The notes beneath the pieces were generated by a model. That model was given only the letters and a program-made list of their open reading frames with translations. It had not been told where the DNA came from and ran no database searches. Below, piece after piece: positions 19,843 through 28,670 of a stretch of DNA of 64,000 nt; position 1 is the first letter of the stretch, and the number at the start of each line of letters is the position of its first letter. A program made the translations under genes and the position numbers. The DNA comes from Rhodanobacter sp. OK091 (GTDB lineage: Bacteria > Pseudomonadota > Gammaproteobacteria > Xanthomonadales > Rhodanobacteraceae). Where the stretch lies: NCBI RefSeq assembly GCF_900142825.1, contig NZ_FRCH01000004.1, forward strand, positions 241,014 to 305,013, in the 5' to 3' direction.

Positions 19843-20970
19843 ATGTCCAGCATTGCCGTCCCCGCCAAGCTGCTGACTGTGGTCCAACTGATCCCTGCAC
19901 TGCATTCTGGTGGAGCGGAGCGTTCGGCCCTGGAGATCGCCCGGGCGCTGGTACAGGTCGGTCACCGCTCGATAGTGATCTCGGCTGGCGGACGGCTGGT
20001 CGAACAATTGCAGGCGGGCGGGAGTGAACACATCACACTCGATCTGGGCCGCAAGTCGCTGCGCACACTGGGCCGGCTAGGCGCGTTGCGGCGGATATTG
20101 CGCGAGCTGAAACCGGACATCGTGCACGTCCGTTCACGGCTGCCGGCCTGGCTGGGCTGGTGGGCGGTGAAGGGGATGGCGCCGCAGCCGCATTTCATCA
20201 CCACGGTGCATGGACTCAATTCGCCGGGGCGCTACAGCGCGATCCTGCTGCGCGGCGAACGGGTGATCGCGGTGTCGCAGACCGTGCGCGATTTTGTGTT
20301 GAGCCACTATCCATGGCTGGAGCCGGCCAAGGTGCGGGTCATTCCGCGTGGCATCGATCCGGACGCGTTCCCCTACGGACATCGACCTGACGATGCGTGG
20401 CAGAAGGCGTTTTTTGCCGAATATCCGGCGTTGAGCGGTGCGCCTTTGCTGACGTTGCCTGGGCGCGGTACGCGGCTGAAGGGGCATCACGACGCGATCG
20501 AGCTGCTGGCCGATCTCAAGCGCCGCGGCATCGAGGCGCGTCTGCTGCTGCTGGGCGTGATCGAGCCCGGTCGCGAGGCGTATGCAGCCGAACTGCACGA
20601 GTTGATCCGCGCACGCGGGGTCGCCTCGCAGGTTGTGCTGACGCCGCCGCGCCACGACGTCCGTGACATCTATGCGGTATCGGCGCTGGTGCTGCAACTG
20701 TCGAACAAGCCCGAATCGTTCGGACGCACCGTGATCGAAGCGTTGTCGCTGTGCCGGCCGGTGCTCGGCTATGCGCACGGTGGTGTCGGCGAGTTGCTGG
20801 CGGAGCTGTATCCGGCTGGCCGGGTGCCGCCTGGGGATCGCGAGCGGCTGGTCGAACGCGCGGCCGAGTTGCTGCGGGTAGCGCCGCCGATTTCGCCGCT
20901 GCAGAGTTACCGCCTGATCGACATGCAGCAGGCCACCCTGGCGCTGTATGACGAAGTGGCCGCCGGCTGA
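19843..20970 (+). CDS. GT4-family glycosyltransferase (lipopolysaccharide core/O-antigen type)
   Basis: The 375-residue GT-B enzyme has an N-terminal Rossmann domain with the acceptor-side motif LIPALHSGGAERSALEIARA. Its C-terminal donor domain carries the E-x7-E motif in NKPESFGRTVIEALSLCRPV. GT4 enzymes transfer a sugar from a nucleotide donor with retention. The neighbours (O-antigen ligase, GT2 enzyme, WaaA, LpxL) point to lipopolysaccharide. The ATG at 19843 is chosen; another in-frame ATG at 19819, preceded by GGTAGA, is possible. Confidence 0.92.
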   Translation: MSSIAVPAKLLTVVQLIPALHSGGAERSALEIARALVQVGHRSIVISAGGRLVEQLQAGGSEHITLDLGRKSLRTLGRLGALRRILRELKPDIVHVRSRLPAWLGWWAVKGMAPQPHFITTVHGLNSPGRYSAILLRGERVIAVSQTVRDFVLSHYPWLEPAKVRVIPRGIDPDAFPYGHRPDDAWQKAFFAEYPALSGAPLLTLPGRGTRLKGHHDAIELLADLKRRGIEARLLLLGVIEPGREAYAAELHELIRARGVASQVVLTPPRHDVRDIYAVSALVLQLSNKPESFGRTVIEALSLCRPVLGYAHGGVGELLAELYPAGRVPPGDRERLVERAAELLRVAPPISPLQSYRLIDMQQATLALYDEVAAG

Positions 20971-21039
20971 GAACCAGCCTGGGTCCGCGAACGTTCGCGC
21001 TCGCCTACAATGCGTGACCGCCTCCGTTCCGGTCCGCCC

Positions 21040-22305
21040 ATGAATTCTTTCGGCACCTCACTCAAGGCCGCACTGCGTTCCCCATTGCTGCCGTTCTGGC
21101 TGGTAGTGGCGTTGCTGCCGTTCGGACGCAGTTCGGAACTGGGCACATTCCTGTGCCTGCTCGGCGTGATCATGCTGTTTGCGCGGGACCCGCAGGCGCT
21201 GCAGCAGCACGCCGGCGCGCGTCTGCTGCTGTGGTTGCTGGCCGCCTATATCGGCGCGGCGCTGCTGTCCGCCGTCGATGCCATCATGCCCGGCAAAAGC
21301 TGGGGCACCGTGGCCGCACTGTTGCGCTACGTACCGCTGGGTTTGTATGCGTGCTTCGCGGTCCGGCGCGAGCACAAGTTGCAGGCAATGTATGTGGCTG
21401 TCGCCCTGGTGCTGGCGCTGTGGTGCGCCGACGCGTGGCTGCAAGCGCTGACCGGCTGGAGTCTGGGTGGCCACGCCGAGGCACTGCGGGTCTCCGGCAT
21501 TTTCGGCGCCGACAATCTCAAGCTGGGCCCGACCTTGGCGGTGCTGTCGCCGTTTGCGTTGTGGGCGGCACGACGACGCTGGGGTCTGCCGGGTCTGTTG
21601 ATCGCTTTCGTGCTGATACTCGGACCGGTGTTGCTGGCCGGCTCGCGCGCGGCATGGCTGTGCTACGCGCTGGTGGCGCTGGGTTTCGCCTGGCGCGAGG
21701 CCCACTCGCCGCTGCGATTTGCCGGAATCTGCATGCTCGCGGCGGTGCTGCTGGCCTTGGCCGGCGGCATCGCCTGGAAAACTTCCGCGCGTTTCCACGA
21801 TCGGATGCAGCGTACCCTGCTCGTGTTGAATGGCACCGATCAGTCAGTCGATACCGCGCTCAGCGGCCGGCTCGATATCTGGCACGCCAGCGTCCGCATG
21901 ATCGCGGCGCATCCCGTCAACGGTGTCGGCGTGCGCGGCTTTCGCTATGCCTATCCGCAGTATGCACCGGCGAATGATCCGTTCGTGGTGACCGAAGAAG
22001 CCTGCGGCGTCGGCGAGGGTGCCTGCCATGCACACCAACTGGTACTGGAGGTGCTTACCGAGACCGGTACGATCGGCCTGCTGCTGTGGCTGGCCGCCGT
22101 GGCGCTGGCGTGGCGCGCATGGCGCCGGGTCGGTGCGGCGGCGCGCACGCGGGCATTCCCCGCCACGCTGGCGCTGGGTGTGATGCTGTTTCCGTTGAAC
22201 ACCCATCTGGCGTTCTATTCGGCATGGTGGGGACTGCTGTTCGCCTGGCTGCTCGGGTTGTGGTGCGCGGCGTTGTATGTGGAGGGCGACGATGGCCGAG
22301 CGTGA
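21040..22305 (+). CDS. O-antigen ligase-like membrane protein (WaaL/RfaL family)
   Basis: The protein has about 421 residues with 11-12 membrane helices. The Wzy_C signature region is present: GRLDIWHASVRMIAAHPVNG followed by the large periplasmic loop with HAHQLVLEVLTETGTIG. These proteins join O-antigen or other glycans to lipid A-core at the periplasmic face. The start at 21040 is preferred over the ATG at 21010 because the latter overlaps a TACAAT that looks like a -10 element. The gene overlaps the next one by 14 bp, so they are coupled. Wzy polymerases share the fold and cannot be excluded. Confidence 0.88.
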   Translation: MNSFGTSLKAALRSPLLPFWLVVALLPFGRSSELGTFLCLLGVIMLFARDPQALQQHAGARLLLWLLAAYIGAALLSAVDAIMPGKSWGTVAALLRYVPLGLYACFAVRREHKLQAMYVAVALVLALWCADAWLQALTGWSLGGHAEALRVSGIFGADNLKLGPTLAVLSPFALWAARRRWGLPGLLIAFVLILGPVLLAGSRAAWLCYALVALGFAWREAHSPLRFAGICMLAAVLLALAGGIAWKTSARFHDRMQRTLLVLNGTDQSVDTALSGRLDIWHASVRMIAAHPVNGVGVRGFRYAYPQYAPANDPFVVTEEACGVGEGACHAHQLVLEVLTETGTIGLLLWLAAVALAWRAWRRVGAAARTRAFPATLALGVMLFPLNTHLAFYSAWWGLLFAWLLGLWCAALYVEGDDGRA

Positions 22306-23050
22306 GCGGTTGTCGGTGGTAGTGACCACGTTCAACAACGCCGATACGCTCGATGCTTGCCTGCAAGGGGTGAGCTGGGCCGACGAGATCGTGGTGCTGG
22401 ATTCGGGCTCGACCGATGCCACCGCTGCGATCGCCGCGCACTACGGTGCCCACGTCCACACCCAGCCGTTTGCCGGCTACAGCGCGCAGAAGCAGGCGGC
22501 CATCGACCTGGCCAGCCATCGCTGGGTATTGCTGCTGGATTCCGATGAATCGCTGGACGCGGACGCTGCCGGGCGGCTGCAGCAGGCGTTGCTGACACCG
22601 CAGCATGCGGGCTATCAGTTGTGGCGGCGCGAGTGGCAATTCTGGCGCTGGCAATCGCGGCGCAGCCGGCTCAACCACTACGTGCGCCTATTCGATCGGC
22701 AGCGTGCGCGGATGAGCGGCCACGAGGTACATGAAGAGGTGCAGTTGGATGGTTCGATGGGCGTGCTGGACGTGGTCATCGATCACCATGGCGAGCCCGA
22801 CATCAGCGGGCGCGTGACCAAGGCGAACCGCTATTCCAGCATGCAGTTGACCGATCTGGCCCGGCGCGAGGTGCGCTGGCTGCGACTGCGCATGGTGTCG
22901 TATCCGACAGTGGCGTTTCTGCGCTACTACGTACTGCGGGGGCATTGGCGCTCCGGCTGGGCCGGTTTCATCGCGGCGCGGATCCATGCGTTCTACGCAT
23001 TCCTGAAATACGCCAAGCTGTACGAGTTGCAGCGCCGCCGGCAGGATTGA
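22292..23050 (+). CDS. GT2-family glycosyltransferase (WaaE/KdtX-like)
   Basis: The 252-residue GT-A enzyme begins MAERERLSVVVTTFNNADTL. It carries IVVLDSGSTDAT (nucleotide binding) and the metal-binding DSDE in WVLLLDSDESLD. Its length and the C-terminal amphipathic region (AFYAFLKYAKLYELQRRR) fit the WaaE/KdtX group that decorates the inner core. The start at 22292 has GGAGGG just before it and lies inside the end of the ligase gene. It is the last gene of this plus-strand operon and is convergent with the GT4 gene at 23078. Confidence 0.92.
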   Translation: MAERERLSVVVTTFNNADTLDACLQGVSWADEIVVLDSGSTDATAAIAAHYGAHVHTQPFAGYSAQKQAAIDLASHRWVLLLDSDESLDADAAGRLQQALLTPQHAGYQLWRREWQFWRWQSRRSRLNHYVRLFDRQRARMSGHEVHEEVQLDGSMGVLDVVIDHHGEPDISGRVTKANRYSSMQLTDLARREVRWLRLRMVSYPTVAFLRYYVLRGHWRSGWAGFIAARIHAFYAFLKYAKLYELQRRRQD

Positions 23051-23077
23051 TACCACCCCCCATTAACCGGCGCCGCA

Positions 23078-24154
23078 TCAATCCTCGATCAGGCTTCGCT
23101 GAAATTCTTCGGCGATCACCTGCGTGCTGAAGTGCTGTTGCACGTAGTCCTGCGCCGCCGCACCCATCGATTTGCGCAAGACGGGGTCGCACAGCTTAAG
23201 GATGGCGTCGCGCCATGCCGCGACGTCGCCCGGCGGCAGCAGCAGGCCGGTCGCACCGGCATCCAGTGTCTCCGGGATCCCGCCGATATTGCTGCCCAGC
23301 ACGGGGACGCCCGCGGCCTGCGCCTCGACCGAAACCCGGCCGAACGTTTCCGTCGCGATCGACGGGAAGGCCAGCATGGAGAACGCGCTGTAATACGGGT
23401 GGACGTCATGAATCCAACCCAGGAAGTGATGCCGGTCCGAAGTAGCGGTAACGGCCGCACGCTCGCGCAGGGTTTGTGCGTCCGGGCCATCGCCCAGCCA
23501 TATGCAGTGCAGTCGCGGCTGTTCCGCCATCGCCGCGGTGGCGGCATCGAACAGGGGAAAGATGCCTTTGCCGGTGTGCATGCGGCCGGTATAGCCGAGC
23601 ACGATCGCGTCCTCGTCCAGGCCGAGCGAGCGCAGGATCTCGCGGCGCTGCTGCGGATCGAACCGGCACAGCTCCAGGTTCACCGGATTGTACAGCACAC
23701 GCACCAGATGGCCCGGGATGCCGCGATCCAGATAGGCCTGGCGGGCATGTCTGGAGACGGCGAAGAAGCGTTGCGCGAGACGTGGGATCAGGTAGGCGGA
23801 AACAGCTTTCATGGCGGGCGTGCGATGCCGGAACAGTGCCACCGGCACGCGCAGCAGCCGTCCGGCCAGGATCAGCGGCCAGTACTCCTTGCCGAAGTTT
23901 CCGATCAGCCAGTCGGGCTTCAGTTCACGCGCGGCCTTGAAGACGGCGGCATAGCCGCGCAGGTCGAGCACGTTGCGGAATTTCGCCTTGTACAGGCGCA
24001 CACGGGACTGCGCCAGCCCTTGCCAGATCAGGCCGTCGGGATAGATCACCGCGCTCACTTCGTGCCCGGCCTCGGCCATCGCCTGCACCAGGGCGACAAA
24101 GTGACTGGCGGCACCGGTGTTCTCGGGATTGGTGCCGACAAAAAGGAGTTTCAC
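23078..24154 (-). CDS. GT4-family glycosyltransferase
   Basis: The 358-residue GT-B enzyme begins with a GTG codon (VKLLFVGTNPENTGAASHFV). The GTG overlaps the stop of the upstream deacetylase gene in a GTGA, so translation is coupled. Visible motifs are LGYTGRMHTGKG (donor domain start) and the E-x7-E site in TETFGRVSVEAQAAGVPVLG. The substrate is unknown. The operon with a deacetylase and LpxL suggests work on lipopolysaccharide. The open frame upstream of the GTG is not part of the gene. Confidence 0.92.
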   Translation of the reverse strand: MKLLFVGTNPENTGAASHFVALVQAMAEAGHEVSAVIYPDGLIWQGLAQSRVRLYKAKFRNVLDLRGYAAVFKAARELKPDWLIGNFGKEYWPLILAGRLLRVPVALFRHRTPAMKAVSAYLIPRLAQRFFAVSRHARQAYLDRGIPGHLVRVLYNPVNLELCRFDPQQRREILRSLGLDEDAIVLGYTGRMHTGKGIFPLFDAATAAMAEQPRLHCIWLGDGPDAQTLRERAAVTATSDRHHFLGWIHDVHPYYSAFSMLAFPSIATETFGRVSVEAQAAGVPVLGSNIGGIPETLDAGATGLLLPPGDVAAWRDAILKLCDPVLRKSMGAAAQDYVQQHFSTQVIAEEFQRSLIED

Positions 24155-24897
24155 GCCCGGCGATCCTCGTAACCCGACATCACCCGCATCGCGAATTGCG
24201 GTAGCAGATGATGGCGCGCGATCTGTACTCGCGGCAGCTGCCACAAATCCATGCCGGCGCTGGCCCGGCCGCGACGGGTCGTGGTGGCGGCGGCGAAACC
24301 GGCTTCGCGTACCATCCCGGCCACGCGATCGTCGGCATCGCCATACGGGTAGCAGAACTGGGTGACCGGCACGCCGAGATGATCTTCCAGCGTCGCCTTG
24401 CTGCCGCGGATCTCGTCGCGCAATTGGGCATCGCTGGATTGGGTCAGCCGGGGATGGCTGACGGTATGCGCACCGACCTCCATGCCGCCGTGCTGCCAGC
24501 TGCGCAGTTGCTGCACCGACATCAGCGGCTTGCGCACGCCCAGCCGTTCGTCGTCCCACTGGTTGTATCGACCGATGCTGCCGCTGACGACATAGCAGGT
24601 GGCGCTGAAGCCGTGGCGCTGCAATATCGGCAGTGCAGACTCCAGGTTGTCCGCATAGCCATCGTCCAGTGTGATGACGGCGATGCGGCCGCTGCGCTCG
24701 CCTCGCAGATACGGCATCGCATCCGACATGGAAAGCCCGCGGTAACCGAAACGCCGCAACAGCCACATCTGCCGCGCGAATGCGGCGGGACCCACGTACA
24801 GGCTGCGCCAACGGCGAATATCGCGCGGCGCGTTCGCGATGTTGTGGTAGGTGAGAATCGGCAGCGCGGCTGCCCGCTCCGGTGCGGTGCGTGTCAT
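24151..24897 (-). CDS. polysaccharide deacetylase (carbohydrate esterase 4 family)
   Basis: The NodB-homology domain shows motif 1 ITLDDGYADNL, motif 2 HTVSHPRL and the barrel strand QFCYPYGDAD. The minimal start is the ATG at 24897 (248 residues), twelve residues before PILTYHNI. Upstream in-frame ATGs at 24954 and 24999 are also possible; the last would overlap the lpxL-like gene. CE4 enzymes remove N- or O-acetyl groups from glycans using a metal bound by Asp-His-His. No signal peptide is apparent, so it may act on a cytoplasmic lipid-linked sugar. It sits between lpxL and a GT4 gene in a coupled operon. Confidence 0.9.
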   Translation of the reverse strand: MTRTAPERAAALPILTYHNIANAPRDIRRWRSLYVGPAAFARQMWLLRRFGYRGLSMSDAMPYLRGERSGRIAVITLDDGYADNLESALPILQRHGFSATCYVVSGSIGRYNQWDDERLGVRKPLMSVQQLRSWQHGGMEVGAHTVSHPRLTQSSDAQLRDEIRGSKATLEDHLGVPVTQFCYPYGDADDRVAGMVREAGFAAATTTRRGRASAGMDLWQLPRVQIARHHLLPQFAMRVMSGYEDRRA

Positions 24898-24976
24898 GCG
24901 TGGCGGATCGATGCTTGTGGGAGTTCCGGAAATCGGCGCGGGTTCATGCGGCATTTTCGCACGAAGCGTGCCGGTT

Positions 24977-25912
24977 TCAGTATGGAGATGGCCCGTCATC
25001 CGGCCGTGTCTTGAAGCGCTTGTGCACCCACAGGTATTGCGCCGGTGCTTCGCGCGCCATCTGTTCGATGCAGGCATTGACCCGGGCGGTATCGTCCAGC
25101 ACGTCCGAGCCTGGAAAATTTTCCAGCGGCGCGCCGAGCCGCAGGGCGTAACCGCTGCCGTCGGGCAGACGGCGATGGAAGAACGGGATCACTACCGCAC
25201 CGGACATCCGTGCCAGGTGATGGGTGGCGGTGATGGTCGCTGCCGGCACGCCGAAGAACGGTACGAACACGCTGTCCTTGCTGCGCATGTCCTGATCCGG
25301 CGCGTACCACAGCGTGCCGCCGCCACGCAGGTATTTCACCGTGCCGCGGATATCGTCCTTGTCGAACATCGCGGCCGCATAGTGCAATCGCGCCCGCAGC
25401 ACGACCCATTCGAACGCGGCCGAATCCATCCGCCGGTACATGCCGGCGATGCGGATGCGCTGCGAGACCAGCCGCGCGCACAGCTCCAGATGCGAGAAGT
25501 GGCCTCCTACCAGCAGTACGCCCTTGCCCTGCGCCCGCGCGGCCTCGAGATGCTGCAACCCCTCGATGCGGGTTGGAATGTCGGCCATGCGGCGGTCGCT
25601 GCCCATCCAGCCCAGTGCAAATTCCACCAGCATCAGGCCGATGTCGCGCAGGTTGGCGTCGACCAGCGCGGCCCGCTCGGCGGCGTCGAGCTCGGGGAAG
25701 CACAGTGCGATGTTGGTCTCGGCGATATGCCTCCGCTCGGAGGGAACTCGCAATACCAGCGCGCCGGCACGCCGTCCCACCCACATCAGCGCGCGCTGTG
25801 GCAGTCGCGCGATCAGCCAGATCACGGCCACGCCCACCCACGCCGGCCATTGGCGCGGCGCAAGCAGGGAACGGGTGAAGGTGGGGCGGGGCATGCCGGG
25901 CATCGCGGGCAT
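24977..25912 (-). CDS. lpxL: lipid A biosynthesis acyltransferase (LpxL/HtrB family)
   Basis: The product is about 311 residues. It has an N-terminal membrane anchor (PAWVGVAVIWLIARLPQRAL) and the acyltransferase core with the catalytic H-x4-E in GGHFSHLELCARL. Later marks are GTLWYAPDQDMRSKDSVFVP and VIPFFHRRLPDGSGY. The family adds secondary acyl chains to Kdo2-lipid A. The ATG at 25912 is chosen; those at 25903 and 25894 are equally good. It is divergent from waaA, whose product makes the substrate of LpxL-type enzymes. Confidence 0.94.
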   Translation of the reverse strand: MPAMPGMPRPTFTRSLLAPRQWPAWVGVAVIWLIARLPQRALMWVGRRAGALVLRVPSERRHIAETNIALCFPELDAAERAALVDANLRDIGLMLVEFALGWMGSDRRMADIPTRIEGLQHLEAARAQGKGVLLVGGHFSHLELCARLVSQRIRIAGMYRRMDSAAFEWVVLRARLHYAAAMFDKDDIRGTVKYLRGGGTLWYAPDQDMRSKDSVFVPFFGVPAATITATHHLARMSGAVVIPFFHRRLPDGSGYALRLGAPLENFPGSDVLDDTARVNACIEQMAREAPAQYLWVHKRFKTRPDDGPSPY

Positions 25913-25994
25913 TGTAGCGGGCCGTCTCCGATATGGAGCCAGTTCGGTTCGGCGGCTCTCGCTATACTCGCGCGTCCGCTGCAAGGATCGACTG

Positions 25995-27260
25995 TTGCGC
26001 TATCTCTATACCCTCGCGATGTTTCTGGCTACGCCGCTGCTGGTATTGCGGCTGCTGGCGCGCGGGGTACGTTCGCGGCCCTACCATCACCGTTGGCCGG
26101 AGCGGTTCGGCTTTTTCGACACGCCCGGATTCATCGGAAGCCTGTGGGTGCATGCCGTATCGGTCGGCGAGGTGAACGCAGCCGAGCCGCTGATCAAGGC
26201 GTTGCGCCGGGATTATCCGAACGCGCCGCTGGTGATCACCACGGTCACGCCGACCGGTACCGCGCGCGTACATCAGCTGTTTGGCGACAGCGTGTTCCAC
26301 GTCTACCTGCCGTATGACCTGCCGTTTGCCGTGGGCAGATTCCTGAAACGGATACGGCCACGACTGGCGCTGATCGTGGAAACCGAGATATGGCCGAACC
26401 TCTACTTCGCCTGCCGCCGGCGGGGTATTCCGCTGATGATCGTCAATGCGCGGCTGTCCGAGCGTTCGCTGCGCGGCTACAAGCCGCTGCGCGGGCTGGC
26501 GCGTTCGGCGTTGCGTTGCGTCCGGGTGATTGCGGCGCAGTCGCGCACCGATGCCGCCCGTTATCGGCTGCTGGGTGCCGACCCACAGCAAATCCTGGTC
26601 ACCGGCAACATGAAGTTCGACATGCCGATACCCGACGGCGCCGTGGCGAAGGGTGCCGCCATGCGCAACCATTGGGGGCCACGGCGGCCGGTATGGATGG
26701 CCGCGAGTACCCACGAAGGCGAGGAGCTGGCAGTACTCGAGGCACACCTTCAGGTGTTGCACCGATTGCCCGATGCGCTGCTGCTGCTCGCACCGCGTCA
26801 CCCTGAGCGCTTCCGGGTCGTCGAACAAGCGGTGCGCAGCCTGGGCTTCACGGTCGCCACACGCAGCAGCGATGACGTGCCGTCGCCGTCGCATCAGGTA
26901 TTCGTGATCGATGCGATGGGGCAGCTGATGCCGTTCTTCGCGGCGACCGAGGTGGCTTTCGTCGGCGGCAGCCTGGTGCCGATCGGCGGCCACAATGTAC
27001 TGGAGCCCGCCGCCTTGTCCGTTCCGGTCGTGGTGGGTCCGCACACTTTCAATTTCGCGGAGATCACCCACAGCCTGATCCAGCAAGGTGGTGCCGAACG
27101 CGTGGCTGCCGCCGATCAACTCGGCCCGGACGTGCTGAAGCTGTTGCTCGACGCCGCCAAGCGCGCGCGAATGGGCAAGGCGGCGCAGCAAGTGTTCGAG
27201 CGCGAGCGCGGTGCGGTGCAGCGAATCATGCAGCTGATCGATACGGCGCTGCAGGAATAG
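25995..27260 (+). CDS. waaA: 3-deoxy-D-manno-octulosonic acid (Kdo) transferase
   Basis: The 421-residue enzyme matches the 425 residues of Escherichia coli WaaA. It has an N-terminal membrane anchor (LYTLAMFLATPLLVLRLLA) and LWVHAVSVGEVNAAEPLI with the catalytic glutamate. The C-terminal GT30 domain has AASTHEGEE, APRHPERF and GGSLVPIGGHNVLEPAA. It transfers Kdo from CMP-Kdo to lipid IVA on the cytoplasmic face. The start is taken as TTG at 25995 because AAGGA lies 7 bp before it and the frame has no ATG before residue 9. TATACT at 25973-25978 may be its -10 box. Confidence 0.95.
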   Translation: MRYLYTLAMFLATPLLVLRLLARGVRSRPYHHRWPERFGFFDTPGFIGSLWVHAVSVGEVNAAEPLIKALRRDYPNAPLVITTVTPTGTARVHQLFGDSVFHVYLPYDLPFAVGRFLKRIRPRLALIVETEIWPNLYFACRRRGIPLMIVNARLSERSLRGYKPLRGLARSALRCVRVIAAQSRTDAARYRLLGADPQQILVTGNMKFDMPIPDGAVAKGAAMRNHWGPRRPVWMAASTHEGEELAVLEAHLQVLHRLPDALLLLAPRHPERFRVVEQAVRSLGFTVATRSSDDVPSPSHQVFVIDAMGQLMPFFAATEVAFVGGSLVPIGGHNVLEPAALSVPVVVGPHTFNFAEITHSLIQQGGAERVAAADQLGPDVLKLLLDAAKRARMGKAAQQVFERERGAVQRIMQLIDTALQE

Positions 27261-27286
27261 CCCGCATGCGAAAGGCGCTGGCAGCA

Positions 27287-27314
27287 AAACGGCCGGGTTT
27301 GATCCCGGCCGTTT
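27287..27314. terminator. bidirectional hairpin terminator between waaA and tolC
   Basis: AAACGGCCGGG (27287-27297), a 6-nt loop, and CCCGGCCGTTT (27304-27314). An 11-bp perfect stem between convergent genes. Confidence 0.85.
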
Positions 27315-27335
27315 CGGCGTGCAGCGCGCGGCGGT

Positions 27336-28637
27336 TTACTGCAGCAAGGCGTTGATCGTCTCGATGTCCTTCAGATCGGCTGTGCCGGCGGTTTCCTTGA
27401 GCAGCAGCTTGTTGAGGATGAACTGATGGCGAGCTTGCGAGTAGCTGCTTTCCGAAGAGGTCAAGATCTGGATCGCCAGCAGCACGTTGGTCATTGTCTG
27501 CGTGCCGACTTCGAAGCCTGCGCGAGTCGCTTCAAGCGCCTTCTGACCGGAGTCCACCGAGGCCTTGGCCGACTCCACTTGGGCAATGCCGGCAATCACC
27601 GAACGGTAGTAGTTGAGCGTATTGCGCACCACCAAGCGACGCTCCGATTCCATCGCGTCGGTAGCGGAATCGCGCTGGTAGATCGACTGGCGCACACGCG
27701 ACTGAGTTGCACCGCCGGAAAAGATCGGCACGTTCAGGGTCAGCCCGATGGTGGTCGAGGAGGGGTCGCGAAAGCGGCTGTTGGCGTCGGTTTCGGACCA
27801 GCTGGCACCCTTGCCGTAGGTTACCCCCGCACTGATCGTTGGCAGGTGGCCGGCACGCGCAGCGGTGATGCTGTGCTCCGCGGCTTCCACATTGTTTTTC
27901 TGCGCGAGCAGGTTGGGGTTGGTTTGCAAGGCCTGCTTGACCCAGCTGTCCTGATCGGCCGGTGCCGGCGGCTCCATCGGCAGGTCGTCGCGCAGTTTCT
28001 TCAGATCGCCGGTCGGCTTGCCGGTGATCTGGGTGAGTGCCTCGCGGGCATCATTGAGCGCGTTCTGCGCGGCGATCGTCTGCGATTTGGCCGCCTCGTA
28101 ATAAGCCTTCGCCTGATAGACGTCGGTAATCGCCGAGAGGCCGACCTTGAAGCGCTGGTCGGACTGCTCGTACTGCTGCCGGAACGCATCCTCGTTGGCC
28201 TTGGCGTAGGTCAGCTCATCCTGGCTGGTCAACACGCCGAAGTAAGCGGTGGCCACCCGTACGTACAGTTCCTGCGCCGCCGCCTGGTACAGCTCGTCCT
28301 GGGCATCCGAAGCAGAGTGCGCAGCCTTGAGGTTGGCGTACTTGCTGAAGTCGAGCACGGTCTGGCTGAGGGTGCCGTTGATCCTGCGCGAGCGGCTATG
28401 CCCGATCAGGTTGCCGCCATTGGTCTGACTCAGGCTCATGCTTCCGTCGATTTGCGGCAGCAGCAGCGCACGTGCCTGATCCACGCCTTCGCCAGTGGCC
28501 AGCCGGGTGGCGTCAGCCTGTGACAGCACCGGATCGTTGGCGCGCGCGTCGTGGTAGGCATCGAGCAGATCCGTGCCGTGGCTGGGCAGCGACATGGCGG
28601 CCAGTGCCAGGGCCAGGGTGAGCAGCTTCAAACGCAT
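27336..28637 (-). CDS. tolC: TolC-family outer-membrane efflux protein
   Basis: The 433-residue protein has a signal peptide (MRLKLLTLALALAAMSLPSH). Two OEP repeats follow, typical of TolC: DLLDAYHDARANDPVLSQAD at the start of the first and NPNLLAQKNNVEAAEHSITA at the start of the second. TolC trimers form the outer-membrane channel of tripartite efflux pumps and type I secretion. The ATG at 28637 has GAGG about 7 bp before it; the ATG at 28649 does not. No pump genes lie beside it, as is usual for the general TolC. It follows the pcm-like gene after 33 bp, probably one operon. Confidence 0.92.
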   Translation of the reverse strand: MRLKLLTLALALAAMSLPSHGTDLLDAYHDARANDPVLSQADATRLATGEGVDQARALLLPQIDGSMSLSQTNGGNLIGHSRSRRINGTLSQTVLDFSKYANLKAAHSASDAQDELYQAAAQELYVRVATAYFGVLTSQDELTYAKANEDAFRQQYEQSDQRFKVGLSAITDVYQAKAYYEAAKSQTIAAQNALNDAREALTQITGKPTGDLKKLRDDLPMEPPAPADQDSWVKQALQTNPNLLAQKNNVEAAEHSITAARAGHLPTISAGVTYGKGASWSETDANSRFRDPSSTTIGLTLNVPIFSGGATQSRVRQSIYQRDSATDAMESERRLVVRNTLNYYRSVIAGIAQVESAKASVDSGQKALEATRAGFEVGTQTMTNVLLAIQILTSSESSYSQARHQFILNKLLLKETAGTADLKDIETINALLQ

Positions 28638-28670
28638 GGGTTGCCTCATGGGGGATCGGTCGGGGCGTAG

